Part shown: one piece after another, positions 11,701 through 22,333 of the stretch
Position numbering within the stretch: position 1 is the first letter of the stretch
How the letters are laid out: the number at the start of each line of letters is the position of its first letter
NCBI GenBank assembly: GCA_015501585.1
Contig: JADNRY010000044.1
Coordinates: 1-64,000, forward strand
Length of the DNA stretch: 64,000 nucleotides
Direction of reading: 5' to 3'
Origin: Rhodocollybia butyracea
Taxonomy: Eukaryota; Basidiomycota; Agaricomycetes; Agaricales; Omphalotaceae
The notes under the pieces: model-generated
Database searches by the model: none
The model's input: only the letters and a program-made list of their open reading frames with translations
What the model was told of the DNA's origin: nothing
Made by a program: the position numbers and the translations under genes

Positions 11701-12889
11701 GCAACACATCTGGGGACGACTCTGATGTAGAAGCTGAATTCGATAGGTCTGGAGAAACCGACTCGACACTCGTTTCGCGAGATTTCGATTTCCTAGTCGA
11801 AGAATCATAGGGTTTCGCAGGAACTCGTTTCTTTTCCGACTTCCTTTTCGAGGGTGCCTTCTTTCCAGCAGCAACGCTTGTAACTTCCTTCCCTGTAAAT
11901 TCTTCACACCGCTTCAGCTGCTTTACGCCCACGGTCGTCTTATGATCATCAGTAATCATAATCGGTCCTCCTTGTCCTCTCCCCACAACTCTCCCCAGAT
12001 TATCAACCAAACAAAAGTTGACCATAAACCCCTTCTTCTCCCTATGATGTCGACAGTAACACGTAATTCTGACCGGTAGTGTTGCTGCTCCAGAGCTAAA
12101 ATCGATCAACGGAGGACAATTGAACGTCAAAATCGACGAAGTATCTTCCTCTCCTTCTCCTTCGTCTCCTCCTTCTTGCTCTGGCCCAGGTCTAACCCTT
12201 GCCGCAATCTTCTTAGCTACGCGCTTGGCTTCACGCGTTTGACATGAAGAGCAGCAAATCACAGGGTTATACGGAGCCGTTGCACATGAAATTGAACTAG
12301 TTAAGAACAATGTATCCTCGACAGCAGGGTCTATCCGTTGTTTCTGCTTTCTCGATGTCTTCTTTGTCGCTGTACCAGGTGGAAGTTTGAGCCATTTCCA
12401 AGACCCGACAAGGTTTTGGGTATTTGGAGATTCTGAATCTGCGAGCTGTATTGTTACACGGACTTGTGTTTCGACGCGGGACTTTGTGCCGCTGAGGGGA
12501 AGAGAAGGGAAGAGGATAGGAAGATTGTAGCACGTGTCTTTTGCAGGATGAACAGTTTTTTGAGTGTGTTTTACTGTAAGAGGAGCTGGAGCTGCTGCTG
12601 CTGGGACGACGACGCTATGGGCTGAGTTAGTTTGGGGTAGAATATGTTCGCCCGAGACTCACTCTTCATATGCAGAATGTTGAATCAAATCATCTAGTTC
12701 GAGCATACCGTCATGCTCGAGCATATCCATGTCTTTGTCTTCTGTTTTCAATGTTGTCCATGGGTCATACCAGTATGGTCTGTCGAGTAATGTTTGTAGA
12801 GAAAGAGATGCTTGGGCTTCGAACTCCGGACTCGGAGATGGTGTGTTTGGACTGGGGGAACGGGAGCCAGATGTTGATGACAACGACAT
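8757..12889 (-). CDS. MGA2: SPT23/MGA2-like membrane-tethered transcription activator (IPT/TIG, ankyrin, TM)
   Basis: Homologue of yeast Spt23/Mga2, ER-anchored activators released by ubiquitin/proteasome processing to switch on fatty-acid desaturase (OLE1). Order seen: acidic N-terminus (MSLSSTSGSRSPSP, start 12889); a Spt23-type N-terminal region containing CYNLPILFPSLPLSG; an IPT/TIG domain (PTIHRLIPNCGPTHGG to VVEVWFEGVP, about 11540-11280); ankyrin repeats (SLLHLSAFLGYPTLL, NGFTGLHFAV, about 10750-10600); long Gln/Pro/Leu-rich and acidic linkers; a PPKY motif (9385-9396); and a C-terminal hydrophobic segment made by two small exons (NDRMLLLFWLPILM then SLLWACHSGVQFVIRAF), ending at TGA 8757-8759. 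An intron near 11191-11140 joins DRAL to MELALQVVGLK, so the long ORF start inside it is not the real start. The protein is about 1,200 residues, close to Mga2. Confidence 0.87.
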
Positions 12890-13070
12890 TTTGTCACGGT
12901 GATCCCCAAAACTTTCACTTTGGGGAGATTCAGCAGAGCTTAAAGTGAGCTTAAAGTGAGCTCAAAACGTTGTCGTCGTCGTTGGAAGAAAGATTGGAAT
13001 CAGCAGGCCCAGGTAAAATGGATGAAAGGTATATGGTGGGAAAACGAAAAGTTTAATTTTGGCGCCGAGA

Positions 13071-14815
13071 TTACACTACGCTATCACTATACTTCTTCTC
13101 TCTCTCATAGTAATCCTTTGCCTTTTTTACAAACTCTTCTTCCACCACATATCCCATCTCTGCCATTTCTTCCAACGCAACTCCGTATCTCGGGTCCCCA
13201 TTCATCGCACATTTTTTCACAATGCCTTTATAACTATCTTCTCTTGGCACAAACCCGCTCGACTTCATCTCCTCCAACAACATAAACACGTCTTCATATA
13301 CCTCTTGTGTCAACCCCAATTCTATCATCAATCTATACGTCTCGCCATCATGAACTATGCCAGCATCCAGCATCTCCTGTAATATCCTGTCTCCCAATAC
13401 TTTATGCTTTGCATCGATTGTCCCATTGAGCAACATATGGAACGTCTCTCTGTCTGGTTTGACGTTGTATTCGTTGAAACTCTTGAACGCTCCGACCGCG
13501 CGCTGCAGATCGCCTAGGTCGACAGCAGCTTGGATGATAATATTCAGCGAAACCAGTGTTAGCGGTCTCTCCTTATGTAGATCATCCATGAGTGCCCATG
13601 TTGCATCGAATGTATCCACGTCTTTTTTGACGTGGTTGAGAATGGGTAGATATGTTGTGGTTGTACCCATGGAAGAAGGTATCAAATCCAATACTGCGAG
13701 AGCTTCTTTGATCTTCCCAACAGCGCAGAATGATTCGATTAGTGCAGCGAAATGCGGTTCTTGCCATGGGATATTACTAGTGTTGAGGAGCTCAAGAACA
13801 TCGGTAGCGAGCTCTGGTAGTCCATGTCGAGCAGCGGTATTTAAAACACCCATGCAAATGCCTTCGCCAGGGTTGAGTTTGAGTTCGTGGACGAAGAAAT
13901 TCCAGCATTCGAGTACACCTTCCTTCTGCGCACATTATTAGTAAAAACTCCAAGTCTTTCGTTTCTTTACTCACCCACAAAACATTAACCGACGCACCCA
14001 AACAACTCAACCATACATCTCCCTCTAGTCTCCTCACTGAATCCCCTTCGAAATCTCTAATTAAATCTAACGCCAGCCTCGCATTCCCACTCTCCGCCGC
14101 AATCTCCACGACCATCTGTAATGCCTTCAATTCAGGTTCAATACCTTTACTCTTCATAATTCCAAGATACTTGAGTGCGCATTCGATATTCTTCGACGCA
14201 ACAAAGTAACTTATGATATGCGTATAAGTCGCAGCGTTGGGCTCGATACCTAAGTTCTGCATTTTGTGAATGAGTGGCCATAGAAAAGACGAGTTGCGCG
14301 AACGGCAAATCTACAAACCTATAAGCACAAAAAAAATTCAAAAGAGCCAGCAAACGCACCTCTATCATTACATTGAAAATTCCGACATCTGGTTTGAGTC
14401 CAACACCGAGCATATCCTCCCACACCGCCTGTGCATCGGCCGTCCTCGGATTCCTGGCCATACTCTTCAACAAATAACTATACGTGTCCAAATCAGGCTT
14501 TACTCCCTGTTTCTTCATTTCCGCCACTACTCCCAATGCAAGCATTGCATTTGGCGGGTTTGATGTTGCAGCAGTAGCAAGAGACGCGTTAAACCGCGCG
14601 AGCGCACTTCCATCTAGATTTTTCTGGAAAGAGACGTGCGAGTTTGTGTCGGAGGGAAATTGGAAAGGTTGGCTACGGAGAGTGGAAGAGGAACCAGAAC
14701 CGATGGGAGGGTACAAGGAGGGAGAGGTTGTTGTTGTTTCAGTTGTGTATGTGCGTAGGATTTGTGAGGCGCGTGATGAGACACGCCGCACAGACGAACG
14801 AGACGAGGATAGCAT
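13071..14815 (-). CDS. mitochondrial pentatricopeptide-repeat (PPR) protein
   Basis: Helical-repeat protein expected to bind RNA in the mitochondrion. The start at 14815 gives a Ser/Arg-rich, acid-free N-terminus (MLSSSRSSVRRVSSRASQIL) typical of a matrix targeting peptide. Three exons join through introns near 14360-14275 and 13975-13930. PPR-like units follow: GVKPDLDTYSYLLKSM, GLKPDVGIFNVMIE, GIEPNAATYTHIISYF, GIEPELKALQMVVEIA, then looser units including VKPDRETFHMLLNG and GFVPREDSYKGIVKK. It ends at KKYSDSVV (13071). The specific target RNA cannot be told; fungal PPR proteins act in mitochondrial translation, RNA stability and complex assembly. It is divergent from RAD21 across 186 bp. 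Confidence 0.8.
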
Positions 14816-14850
14816 GTAAGAAAAAAGTTAAAAAGTTGACAAGTCGCCAG

Positions 14851-14880
14851 TTTGGCGCGCGCTTGATTATAGGCGCGCGC
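14851..14880. promoter_or_regulatory. E2F/MBF-like GC boxes in the PPR/RAD21 divergent promoter
   Basis: TTTGGCGCGCGC at 14851-14862 matches the E2F-type consensus TTTSGCGC, and a second GGCGCGCGC follows at 14872-14880. They lie between two start codons (14815 minus, 15002 plus), about 120-150 bp upstream of RAD21. Fungal SBF/MBF fill the E2F role for S-phase genes, including cohesin. The assignment is by motif only. Confidence 0.45.
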
Positions 14881-15001
14881 GGTCCGAAGTGATTAGATAT
14901 TGCTATTAGATAATCCCACATGACTTGTGACTGGTTGATTTTGAGTCACCAGCGCGTCTCTCTCCTTACCTTCACCGCGATACCCTGTTTTCTCTCTCAT
15001 C

Positions 15002-17348
15002 ATGGTACATCTCCTTGCTCACCATAAACCGCCTGCTAATATCTCCTCAGTTCTATTCCGAAAACATCCTCTCGCGTCGTGGGCCTCTTGGCAAAGTATG
15101 GCTCGCCGCCCACATGGAACGCAAACTGTCCAAAACCCAGACCTTGCAGACTGATATAGAGGAGTCCGTTGGTGCGCTTTCACGCTATATCCCTAGTATT
15201 CTGCCAACACCTGAGCTACAGAGGCGATTCTTCGCCAAGAGATTGAAGTCATGGCACTACGATTAAGTGGACAGCTCCTTCTCGGTGTCGTTCGAATTTA
15301 CGGTCGAAAAGCAAAGTATTTACTCGAAGATTGTAATGAAGCCATGTCCAAGATAAAAATGGTGAGTATCTATATTCTGGGAACACCAGTTCCTAATCAG
15401 CGTCTACAGGCTTTCAGTCGCGGTGTAGTGGACATGGCAGAAGAACAACTCGTAGCAAACAAGAACGCTATTACTATTCAAGCAAATGCATTTGACTTTG
15501 CTATGATGCCTGACGACGACTGGTGAGTTCAACTTGTTTACTTAAAACACCCCTAATGCTCCCCAAGGCTCCAAGATTTCCAGGCACCAACTCACGCTCA
15601 CCAGCACCAAGCCCACATAAACGACATTACCCTCCCTCCAACCGATACATTCGAACCCCTCGATGACTTTGACAACAATAATTTCGACCTAGGTCCTTCA
15701 GACGGTATAGGCTCACAAGACTTTTTCGACCTCGGTGTTGATTTTGGTCCTGAAAATGGAAACGAGAAAGTGGACGATAAATCTGAAACTATGAGTGTCG
15801 ACGGAAGTGTCGGCGTCGGTCGAGACGCTGGCCTACACCATGATTCCATTGGGGATCAATTTATGGACGTTGATGCTCGGGGTAAATCTCGAGAACTTTC
15901 AGAACACCCATTTGGTCCAGATATGAACCTTGATATGCCTGAATTTGGGGATGTTGATCTGGGAGACCTCGGGATTGGATTTGACCCCATGCCTATGGAT
16001 GTGGATGTTGCGCGTGAAAAGTCACTCTCTCGTGCATGTATGTTTTTGTCTGCATGTAAATCTCATAGACTAACGCTTCGACAGCCTCACCCCTCAGTGA
16101 AGTTCCTCCGACCCCGCCACTAATCATTGACGCCCCAGCAACTGATCAAATCAACACAACACCCAAGCAACAACCCGTCCGGAAACCCAAAGAAAAAAAA
16201 CAAATCATCGACGTTGTCACCGAACTCTCTGGCCCAAAGACGAAAAAAGCACAAGCTCAAAATACCCGAGATCTCTCCTCCATCCTTATTTCTCCTCAAT
16301 TCCTTCCCCGTTCCAACATCGTCATGCGTCTCCTTGAAATCCACAACGACCCCATTGCGCACTTTTTGCCTACGAAAGTCACTTCAGAGGGAACCTTCTT
16401 TTGTGCAGGGCCACCTGGGTTGGCGCCCGAGCTAGCGGAGCTTTTTATGATTCCTGTAGAGAGACTTGGGGCTGGGAAACGAAGAGGAGCTTCGCCTGGT
16501 CCTGATGGAAAGGCAAATAAGCGTCAGCGCCTGGACGAGCCAGTGGATGACGAAGTCGAGATTGGCCGGCGAGCGGCTAGCGTGGTTCCTGGGAGCGACA
16601 TAATGGGAAGAGCAGGGAGTATAGGACCCGACGCTATGCTGGATTTCGGTGGTGGCGATCAATCCGCGCTGGTCGACGATTTCCAATTCGATGCGGCGGC
16701 TGTGGACATGAACATGGATCATATGGACCGTGTCTCGGAGCACAGCAAAAGCAGAATGTCTACTCCGGCTGCGCACGGAGATGTTTTCCCTGAAGAAGGC
16801 GACGACGAGCATTCTGCTAATGCAGCATGTGCCATCTCGGCGTTTGATGCTCAAACGCAGACTCAGGCTGGCACTGAGAAGGACGTTCAAGCCGTTGACA
16901 CTTACAGCAAGAACACCGTCAAGGCTATTTCGGTTATCCGCAGGGAGCTTCAACCAATGGAGGGTGATGAGGAGGAGAAGGTGATGAGCTTTAGAAAGAT
17001 GGCCGATAAGGTTAGTATTCCGTTTATCTCAACCTCACTACAACAAATCTTATTTTATTTCACCAGGCCTCCCGTCGTGCAGCAGCATCCTTCTTCTTTG
17101 AACTTTTGGTCCTCGGCACCCGTGACTGTATCAGTGTTACGCAAGCTGCTCCGTTTGATAATATCGAAGTGAAAGCAAAGGATAAGCTGTGGGAAGTACA
17201 GCATGAGCAGGCGTCGAGGATGGGTTCTGTTGCGCCTTCGGAACTGTCCTCTCTCGCTCCTTCGCGCGCGCCCTCTGCCGCTCCTTCTGTTGCACCTTCG
17301 CGTGCACCGTCTGTGGCCCGATCTCTTGCATCATCTCTAGGACTTTAG
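15002..17348 (+). CDS. RAD21: cohesin subunit RAD21/SCC1 (alpha-kleisin)
   Basis: The kleisin that closes the cohesin ring between SMC1 and SMC3 and is cut by separase at anaphase. The first exon is only the ATG (15002-15004); a 46-nt intron (15005-15050) follows and the frame continues [21 protein letters not shown], the canonical kleisin N-terminus. The next landmarks are [26 protein letters not shown] (split by an intron before AILRQEIE), the acidic middle, [23 protein letters not shown], and the C-terminal winged helix (KMADK, intron, [20 protein letters not shown], then [10 protein letters not shown]). An Ala-Pro-Ser-repeat tail extends past the winged helix. Acidic EIGRR (about 16557) resembles a separase ExxR site. 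The overall length of about 640 residues fits mitotic RAD21 better than REC8. Confidence 0.92.
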
Positions 17349-17819
17349 GGCCGGGACTATCTGTGTTTTTTGGCGTTCTGCTAGTCTATCTACGATACAT
17401 CTAAATTTATGATTTTGGTTATGGTTTGGCTTCCTGAGTAGTCTTACGAATTATCTCGTTTATATATCGCTCGTATATATCTCTGTCGTTCTTGTCTTGT
17501 TTGTTGTTTTGTACTTTGTATGCCGTACACTAGCTACCGTTTTGACCCAAAAGCAAAATTAGGGTCGCGATTTATAGCTTTGACTTGATCTAATTGATTT
17601 CAAAAGACGAGTCTTGTACTTGATTGAACAAGAACGAAGACCGAATACTACGGCTGGACTCCGCACTCAGATTTTCACTTCTGAAATTTTTGCTTAGCGC
17701 TAGTAGCCGTTAAACGAGCGCCTAGTACACTGTTCGGTCCGGCCTTCATCTCAAAAACTTAATCATGCCTCGAGGCATCCCACAATGCAAGTACGCGTGT
17801 TACACTGAACCTTTGCGCC
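17349..17819. other. intergenic, no gene seen
   Basis: This is the 3' flank of RAD21 and the leader of the Smr gene. An ATG at 17765 opens a short frame that does not match the family. T-rich stretches around 17400-17520 are compatible with a 3'UTR and poly(A) region. Confidence 0.5.
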
Positions 17820-19564
17820 ATGGAGATACTCCTGACAATGGTCTTTGGGCTCATACTTCGGTTTGTCCTCAGCGAACCCGCCCAAACACACGACAGAATA
17901 TATCCTGCGATAATGGGAGTCTGGGAGGGCACTTGTCTGCGCTACTTGACTAGCCGCTCGTTGCCACTTGCGGGGTCCACTGCGGATCCATTTCTCTCCT
18001 ATGGTGTACGGCTTTGCATCGACTTTTTCATTACAGACAGCTTTGCTCAGGTACTCACTATCGCCTTGTGGTCCTTCTTGGGCGCTTTGGCATTGGAAGC
18101 TCTCGAATCAGGAAATCCGGAGACAGTCAAGCGGGGCTCTCTCACGCTGAAGGAAAGTACTGGTACTTCATTCGCAAGGATTCACAATGTAGCACACATA
18201 TCTCCTATCCTGTTCACCCCATCTACCGCTAGTCCAGCAGTGGGATCCTCCCCTCCGTTTTCATCCACGGAAGTCTATAGTGACTCGGATGTAGTTCCGC
18301 GCTCTCCACCTACAGCATCCCTCCTTCCGGACCCTTCTGAGTTCTCAGAAATACGCAGCTCTGTTACACATGGCTCATACACACTTTCTCATCCAGCTCT
18401 CGTACCTCAACAGAACCACGACGATACGGGTGTCTCTTCTAGAACAGCTGAAATTGGCCCAACCGGCTCGCCCATACAATCATTACAGTCCGCCATCCCC
18501 ATCCCCATCCTTGTGTTAGACGATGGACAACAGGAACAGGAACAGGAACAGGAACAAGATAATGATAACGTTGACGAGCTGCAAACACCGCTACACGGAG
18601 ACAACATAGATATTAATCCTGATGATCAGGACGAAGACCGAGATGAACTCCAAACCCCACTTGCTTTGCCTGTTGCTAATATCGGCTTCAGCTGCTCCTT
18701 GGCTAGCGTTGAGCCTCCGGAACTCGACCTGGGACCTTCTATGCTCCTAGGCTCTTCGCGTATGCCCATACGCAGTAGTAGCACATCCCCAATCCCCGTT
18801 CCAGCTCCTACTCTTCTACAGTCCACACTCCTCGAATCTCCTCTTTCTACCCTCCATAGCCTTTCCCCGGCCAGTTCCTCGCCAGGGGTCTCTTCCCCCG
18901 CCAGCATCCTCAGTGTCCTCACTGATGCAAATCCAACCCAACCCAATCCTGTCACGCTTAGGAAGATGTACGCTCGTGCGGAAGAGCTACGCAAACAAGC
19001 TTGGAAAGAGGATCGAGCCAAAACTCAGCTTGAGATCGACCTTGCTGCGGCGAGGACGCAAGGGAGAACTCGAGATGTCTTCATGTTGTTGGGTGAGATC
19101 AAAGCTGCGAAAGAGAGGATAGAAAGGTTGCATATACGTGCTAAGAGGAGGTATTATTATGGTAAGTTTTTCGTTACAATGACGACAACAGTTCATCTTA
19201 TTAAACGCTCTTAAGCTCGCAATCCCTCGTCCTCTTCAACCACTCTGCAAACCCTCGAAATCGACGTCCATGGTCTTCTTGTTGGAGAAGCCGTCGAAGA
19301 AACAGAAGAAGCATTCCGCGATGTGCTGCGCAACGGTCATAGATTTCTCCGCGTTATTGTAGGCAGAGGAAATCATTCGCGAGATCGGGTACCAAAGCTA
19401 AAGCCAGCGCTTATGCAAGTCATGTCGCAGTTGAGTATCTAAATTGCCTTTGAACACTAGGCATTACTGACGTGATGATGACCGTAATTAACAGGTATGG
19501 TTTCAAGTGTACAGTCGATTACAATAACCCTGGAGTAATCATATTGGAAGCTCCTGCACAGTGA
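17820..19564 (+). CDS. Smr-domain protein with N-terminal membrane region
   Basis: The C-terminus is an Smr (small MutS-related) domain, a nuclease/RNA-binding fold: LEIDVHGLLVGEAVEETEEAF (about 19256-19320), RVIVGRGNHSRDRVPKLKPAL, then after an intron YGFKCTVDYNNPGVIILEAP, stop 19562-19564. A DUF1771-like helical segment with many Arg/Lys/Glu (YARAEELRKQAWKEDRAK) precedes it. The N-terminus from ATG 17820 has hydrophobic segments (MEILLTMVFGLILRFVL; VLTIALWSFLGALALEAL) and matches the pattern of fungal Smr proteins, which supports this start over 17765. The middle is disordered, Ser/Pro-rich and holds a Gln-Glu repeat. The domain's LDxH-type motif appears as DVHG and the GRGNHS loop corresponds to GxGxHS. 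The substrate is unknown; quality control of translation is the known role of relatives such as Cue2/NONU-1. Confidence 0.83.
18531..18556 (+). repeat. CAGGAA hexanucleotide repeat
   Basis: About four copies of CAGGAA encode alternating Gln-Glu in the disordered middle of the Smr protein. Such hexanucleotide arrays commonly vary in length between strains without frame loss. Confidence 0.75.
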
Positions 19565-20400
19565 TTGTGAGCTCGTGGTCTATCATGGTAATGTGGCTCA
19601 TGGTAGGTTCGCGCATGCGCCGATCGTGTTCTATATACCTATGCAGGTTTATTTCTGCAGTTCCTTTACCGGATTTGTACGATGTATAGCTTTCTTATGT
19701 ACCGATAACCTCTCGTTCAATGTCTTACTTTCTTCTTTGAGTGCTTTCAAAGCCTTGCGCCGTTGCACGAGGCTCGCTTAATTGTCAAGACGGAACAGCA
19801 ACTGAATAGAGTTTACCATTGCACTCCTTTAGGCTTTACCAATTTAGGCCAAAGGCACCTTGGAACCAAATCAAGTTGCCCAACAGTCAACAATTCCAAA
19901 TCTAGTTTGTCCACATCATTCTTCAATAAGGGAATCTGAGTCAACACCACTGCCTGAAATGCTTTTTATTCCTTCTCTGGTTGTACTACGTTTCCCATGT
20001 CCCGCCTTTGGAGTTTACTGCTTTTGTGCTCTACCAAATCAGGAACACCGGATAGCAGGTGGCTAGTCATGCCGAGTTAGACGAAAGAAGCTATGGTCGT
20101 CGTAAGCACGAGTTTAAAAGGGCGCGGTCTCGCCACAAGCATTCTTTTAATCTGAATCTTCCCCTTATTGAACTCCTCTCGACCCAAAGTTACAACCTCT
20201 GACATCTTCAACTTCGAGTCAAATCGGTACTATACATACCCAGTGCACAAATGTACGCCACCCTTAATTTCATTCTACTTCTGGCGTTCTAATCTCCTCG
20301 TCTTTGTGCAGGCCATACTTGTAAGCTCACTCTCAAAGCCTCCCATTGAGCCAGAGGCTCACATCATATCCTCATCCTTCCACTATTTAGTTGCACATAT
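19565..20400. other. intergenic, no gene supported
   Basis: Several ORFs of 60-70 codons occur but none resembles a protein family. Possible small exons at 20200-20243 and 20321-20329 would feed the doubtful ORF downstream, but I could not make the frames agree. Confidence 0.4.
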
Positions 20401-20754
20401 GTTCCCCCTTGCGCATACGTTCAGATCCCGAGCGCCCAACCCACTCCACTCGCCAGACCACAATCCTGCGACCGCGGTTTTCTAACTGGCCGAGGTGCAA
20501 CTGACGTTGTACCACCCGTGAGCGCCACCCCAGGCCCCCAAGTTTTCTTGCGCTCAAACAAGAGGAGATCTTCTCCGCCTCAGCCTCCACAATACGTCCC
20601 TCCCATCCGACCCAACAATTCTTATGTGTGGTACGCGAGTCAATGGTATTCCCCTTCGTGGGTCGCCACACCGTGTTGGACGCCAACAACGGTGTATACA
20701 CCCGTCGCAACTCCGGTGGCCTTGCCTGCGTGCTACTGGTCGCCAGTATGTTGA
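20401..20754 (+). CDS. possible Pro/Trp/Tyr-rich small protein
   Basis: An open frame from about 20394, after a plausible TTTAG acceptor, runs to TGA at 20752-20754. It is Pro-rich (PPQPPQYVPPIRPNN) and then aromatic (SYVWYASQWYSPSWVATPCW). No ATG begins it, so a 5' exon is required; candidate upstream exons did not keep phase. A minus-strand ORF of similar length overlaps, so coding direction is not certain. No domain is recognised. Confidence 0.3.
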   Translation, partial: VPPCAYVQIPSAQPTPLARPQSCDRGFLTGRGATDVVPPVSATPGPQVFLRSNKRRSSPPQPPQYVPPIRPNNSYVWYASQWYSPSWVATPCWTPTTVYTPVATPVALPACYWSPVC

Positions 20755-21079
20755 TGAACAAGAGCGTATGAGCGGACGTGAGGAGACCGAGAGAAGTTGT
20801 GAGCGTGATAGTGTTACCAACACAGAATGACGCAGGTTTTGGAACGATGATTTTTCTTGATATCTATCTGACTGCGCGGACAGAGTGGAACGATGATTCG
20901 TGATGATACCACTGTATATGTATAATGTATATTAGTTGCGCATATTACTTCTTGTATTCAATGTAAACGTACGCAATAGACTGGTGCGTACTTGATGAAA
21001 CTTGGCGATTTTTCAGTTACTATCAATGAAATTGAGTGCAATGCTACAGAGAAACAACGCAGATTATACAAACTCGTCT
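20755..21079. other. intergenic, no gene seen
   Basis: This AT-rich spacer lies between the doubtful Pro/Trp-rich ORF and the 3' end of the WBP4-like gene. No coding or structural signal was found. Confidence 0.5.
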
Positions 21080-22120
21080 TCACACTTCTCGTTTGACTCG
21101 ACTACCACTTCCTGCTGCAACTTTTCGTTTGCGGAACATGCCGCCACTCGGTACCGGTTCTGGCATAGCAGAGGGTTTAGTTTCCTGTGGCTCTGCTTTG
21201 AGAGGTGGTTCTGGAGATGTAGACTTTTTGTCGTCAGACGATTCCGACTTTACGGGGGCAGAGCTCTCGGATGGTTCAGAAGCCTCGTCGACTGTAGCGT
21301 TGGATTCAGGTTCTGACGGGCGTTTCCACTGCAATGGCGTCCACTTGGGCTTCTCGCTTGCATGTGGTTCTGAAGAATCTGCAACGACCGAAGCCTTCTC
21401 CTCTTCCTCCTCCTTTACTTCCTTCTTCTTTGGCTTCAACTTTATCAGCCCAGGATCATAAATTTCACCTAGACCAGCCGATAACGTCTTCTTTCGCAAC
21501 TTGAAATTTCGAGCATCATCTGGGTATTCCTCTGCAGGCCGCTTCAAAATCTCCTGGCCTTCATCCAAAGCTGATGTAGAAGCACTACCTCCAGTTGAAG
21601 CTGGGTCCGCAGAAACATCGACAACTTGCCATTCGCCAGCGATTCCCTGAGTTTGGCGACGAGCTGCCTCTGCCTCTGCACGTTCTGCATCTGGATCTGT
21701 AAATCCGAGTGAAGCAGCTGTAGAATAATTGGCGAATGGATTGGAAGACTTCGGCGGGGGTTTCTGGGAAGATTTACTGGACGAAGAAGATAGTACAGAC
21801 GACGAACTTGCTTTCGCTCGACCAGCACCAATGTCTTGGGAGAATGCAGCTTGGGCAGCCTAGAAATAAATGAATGAATTATAGATAACTATAATGCAAG
21901 GACAACGCACCGATTCTATCCTGGCCATTTCTCGCTTTTCTTCCTCTGAGTCCTTCTTTTTCTTCTCGCCTTCCTTGTAAAGCCCTCGAATGAATCTCTC
22001 CCTGTTTCCTTTGTGTCGAAGGCCATTTTCGTGATGCTGACGGGAGGGTACGTCGTCGGCGATATAGATCGAACAATACTGGCAATAGTATTTTTTCCGA
22101 GAAACCCAGTATTCACTCAT
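21080..22120 (-). CDS. WBP4/FBP21-like U1-type zinc-finger splicing protein
   Basis: The first exon encodes a matrin/U1-C type C2H2 finger: MSEYWVSRKKYYCQYCSIYI, then DDVPSRQHHENGLRHKGN, that is C-x2-C followed by H-x5-H. This is the N-terminal signature of WBP4 (FBP21), a component of the activated spliceosome. The start at 22120 is chosen because an in-frame ATG further up adds unrelated sequence. An intron at about 21911-21860 joins to a second exon running AAQAAFSQDIGAGRAKASS and ending SGSRVKREV at 21080. This part contains EWQVVDVS and a KKKEVKEEEEEK stretch and is mostly disordered. I see no WW domain, which animal WBP4 has; fungal relatives often lack or reduce it. The product should act in the nucleus in pre-mRNA splicing. 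Confidence 0.78.
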
Positions 22121-22333
22121 TTTTGAGAGGAAGAAGGGACCCGCCAACGCCACACACATTTCTTATTGCCACCGGCAACTAGGCTGGCGCTTGCCGAGTC
22201 GCCGACGTTTCATCATCCTCTGTTAAGCTCCTGAGTTATTTCTCACATAAGTATGCTGGCCTCAGGAACTGAGCCGGTTCAAGTTACTTGGAGCTTCCCT
22301 TCTTCCATGACCTACTACTTCTGACTGCACGAA

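Noticed and set aside
13357..13941. 194-codon plus-strand ORF antisense to the PPR gene.
   Set aside because: Shadow of a strongly supported PPR exon; no splice sites or homology.
16432..16953. 173-codon minus-strand ORF over the RAD21 exon.
   Set aside because: Antisense shadow; RAD21 coding on the plus strand is unambiguous.
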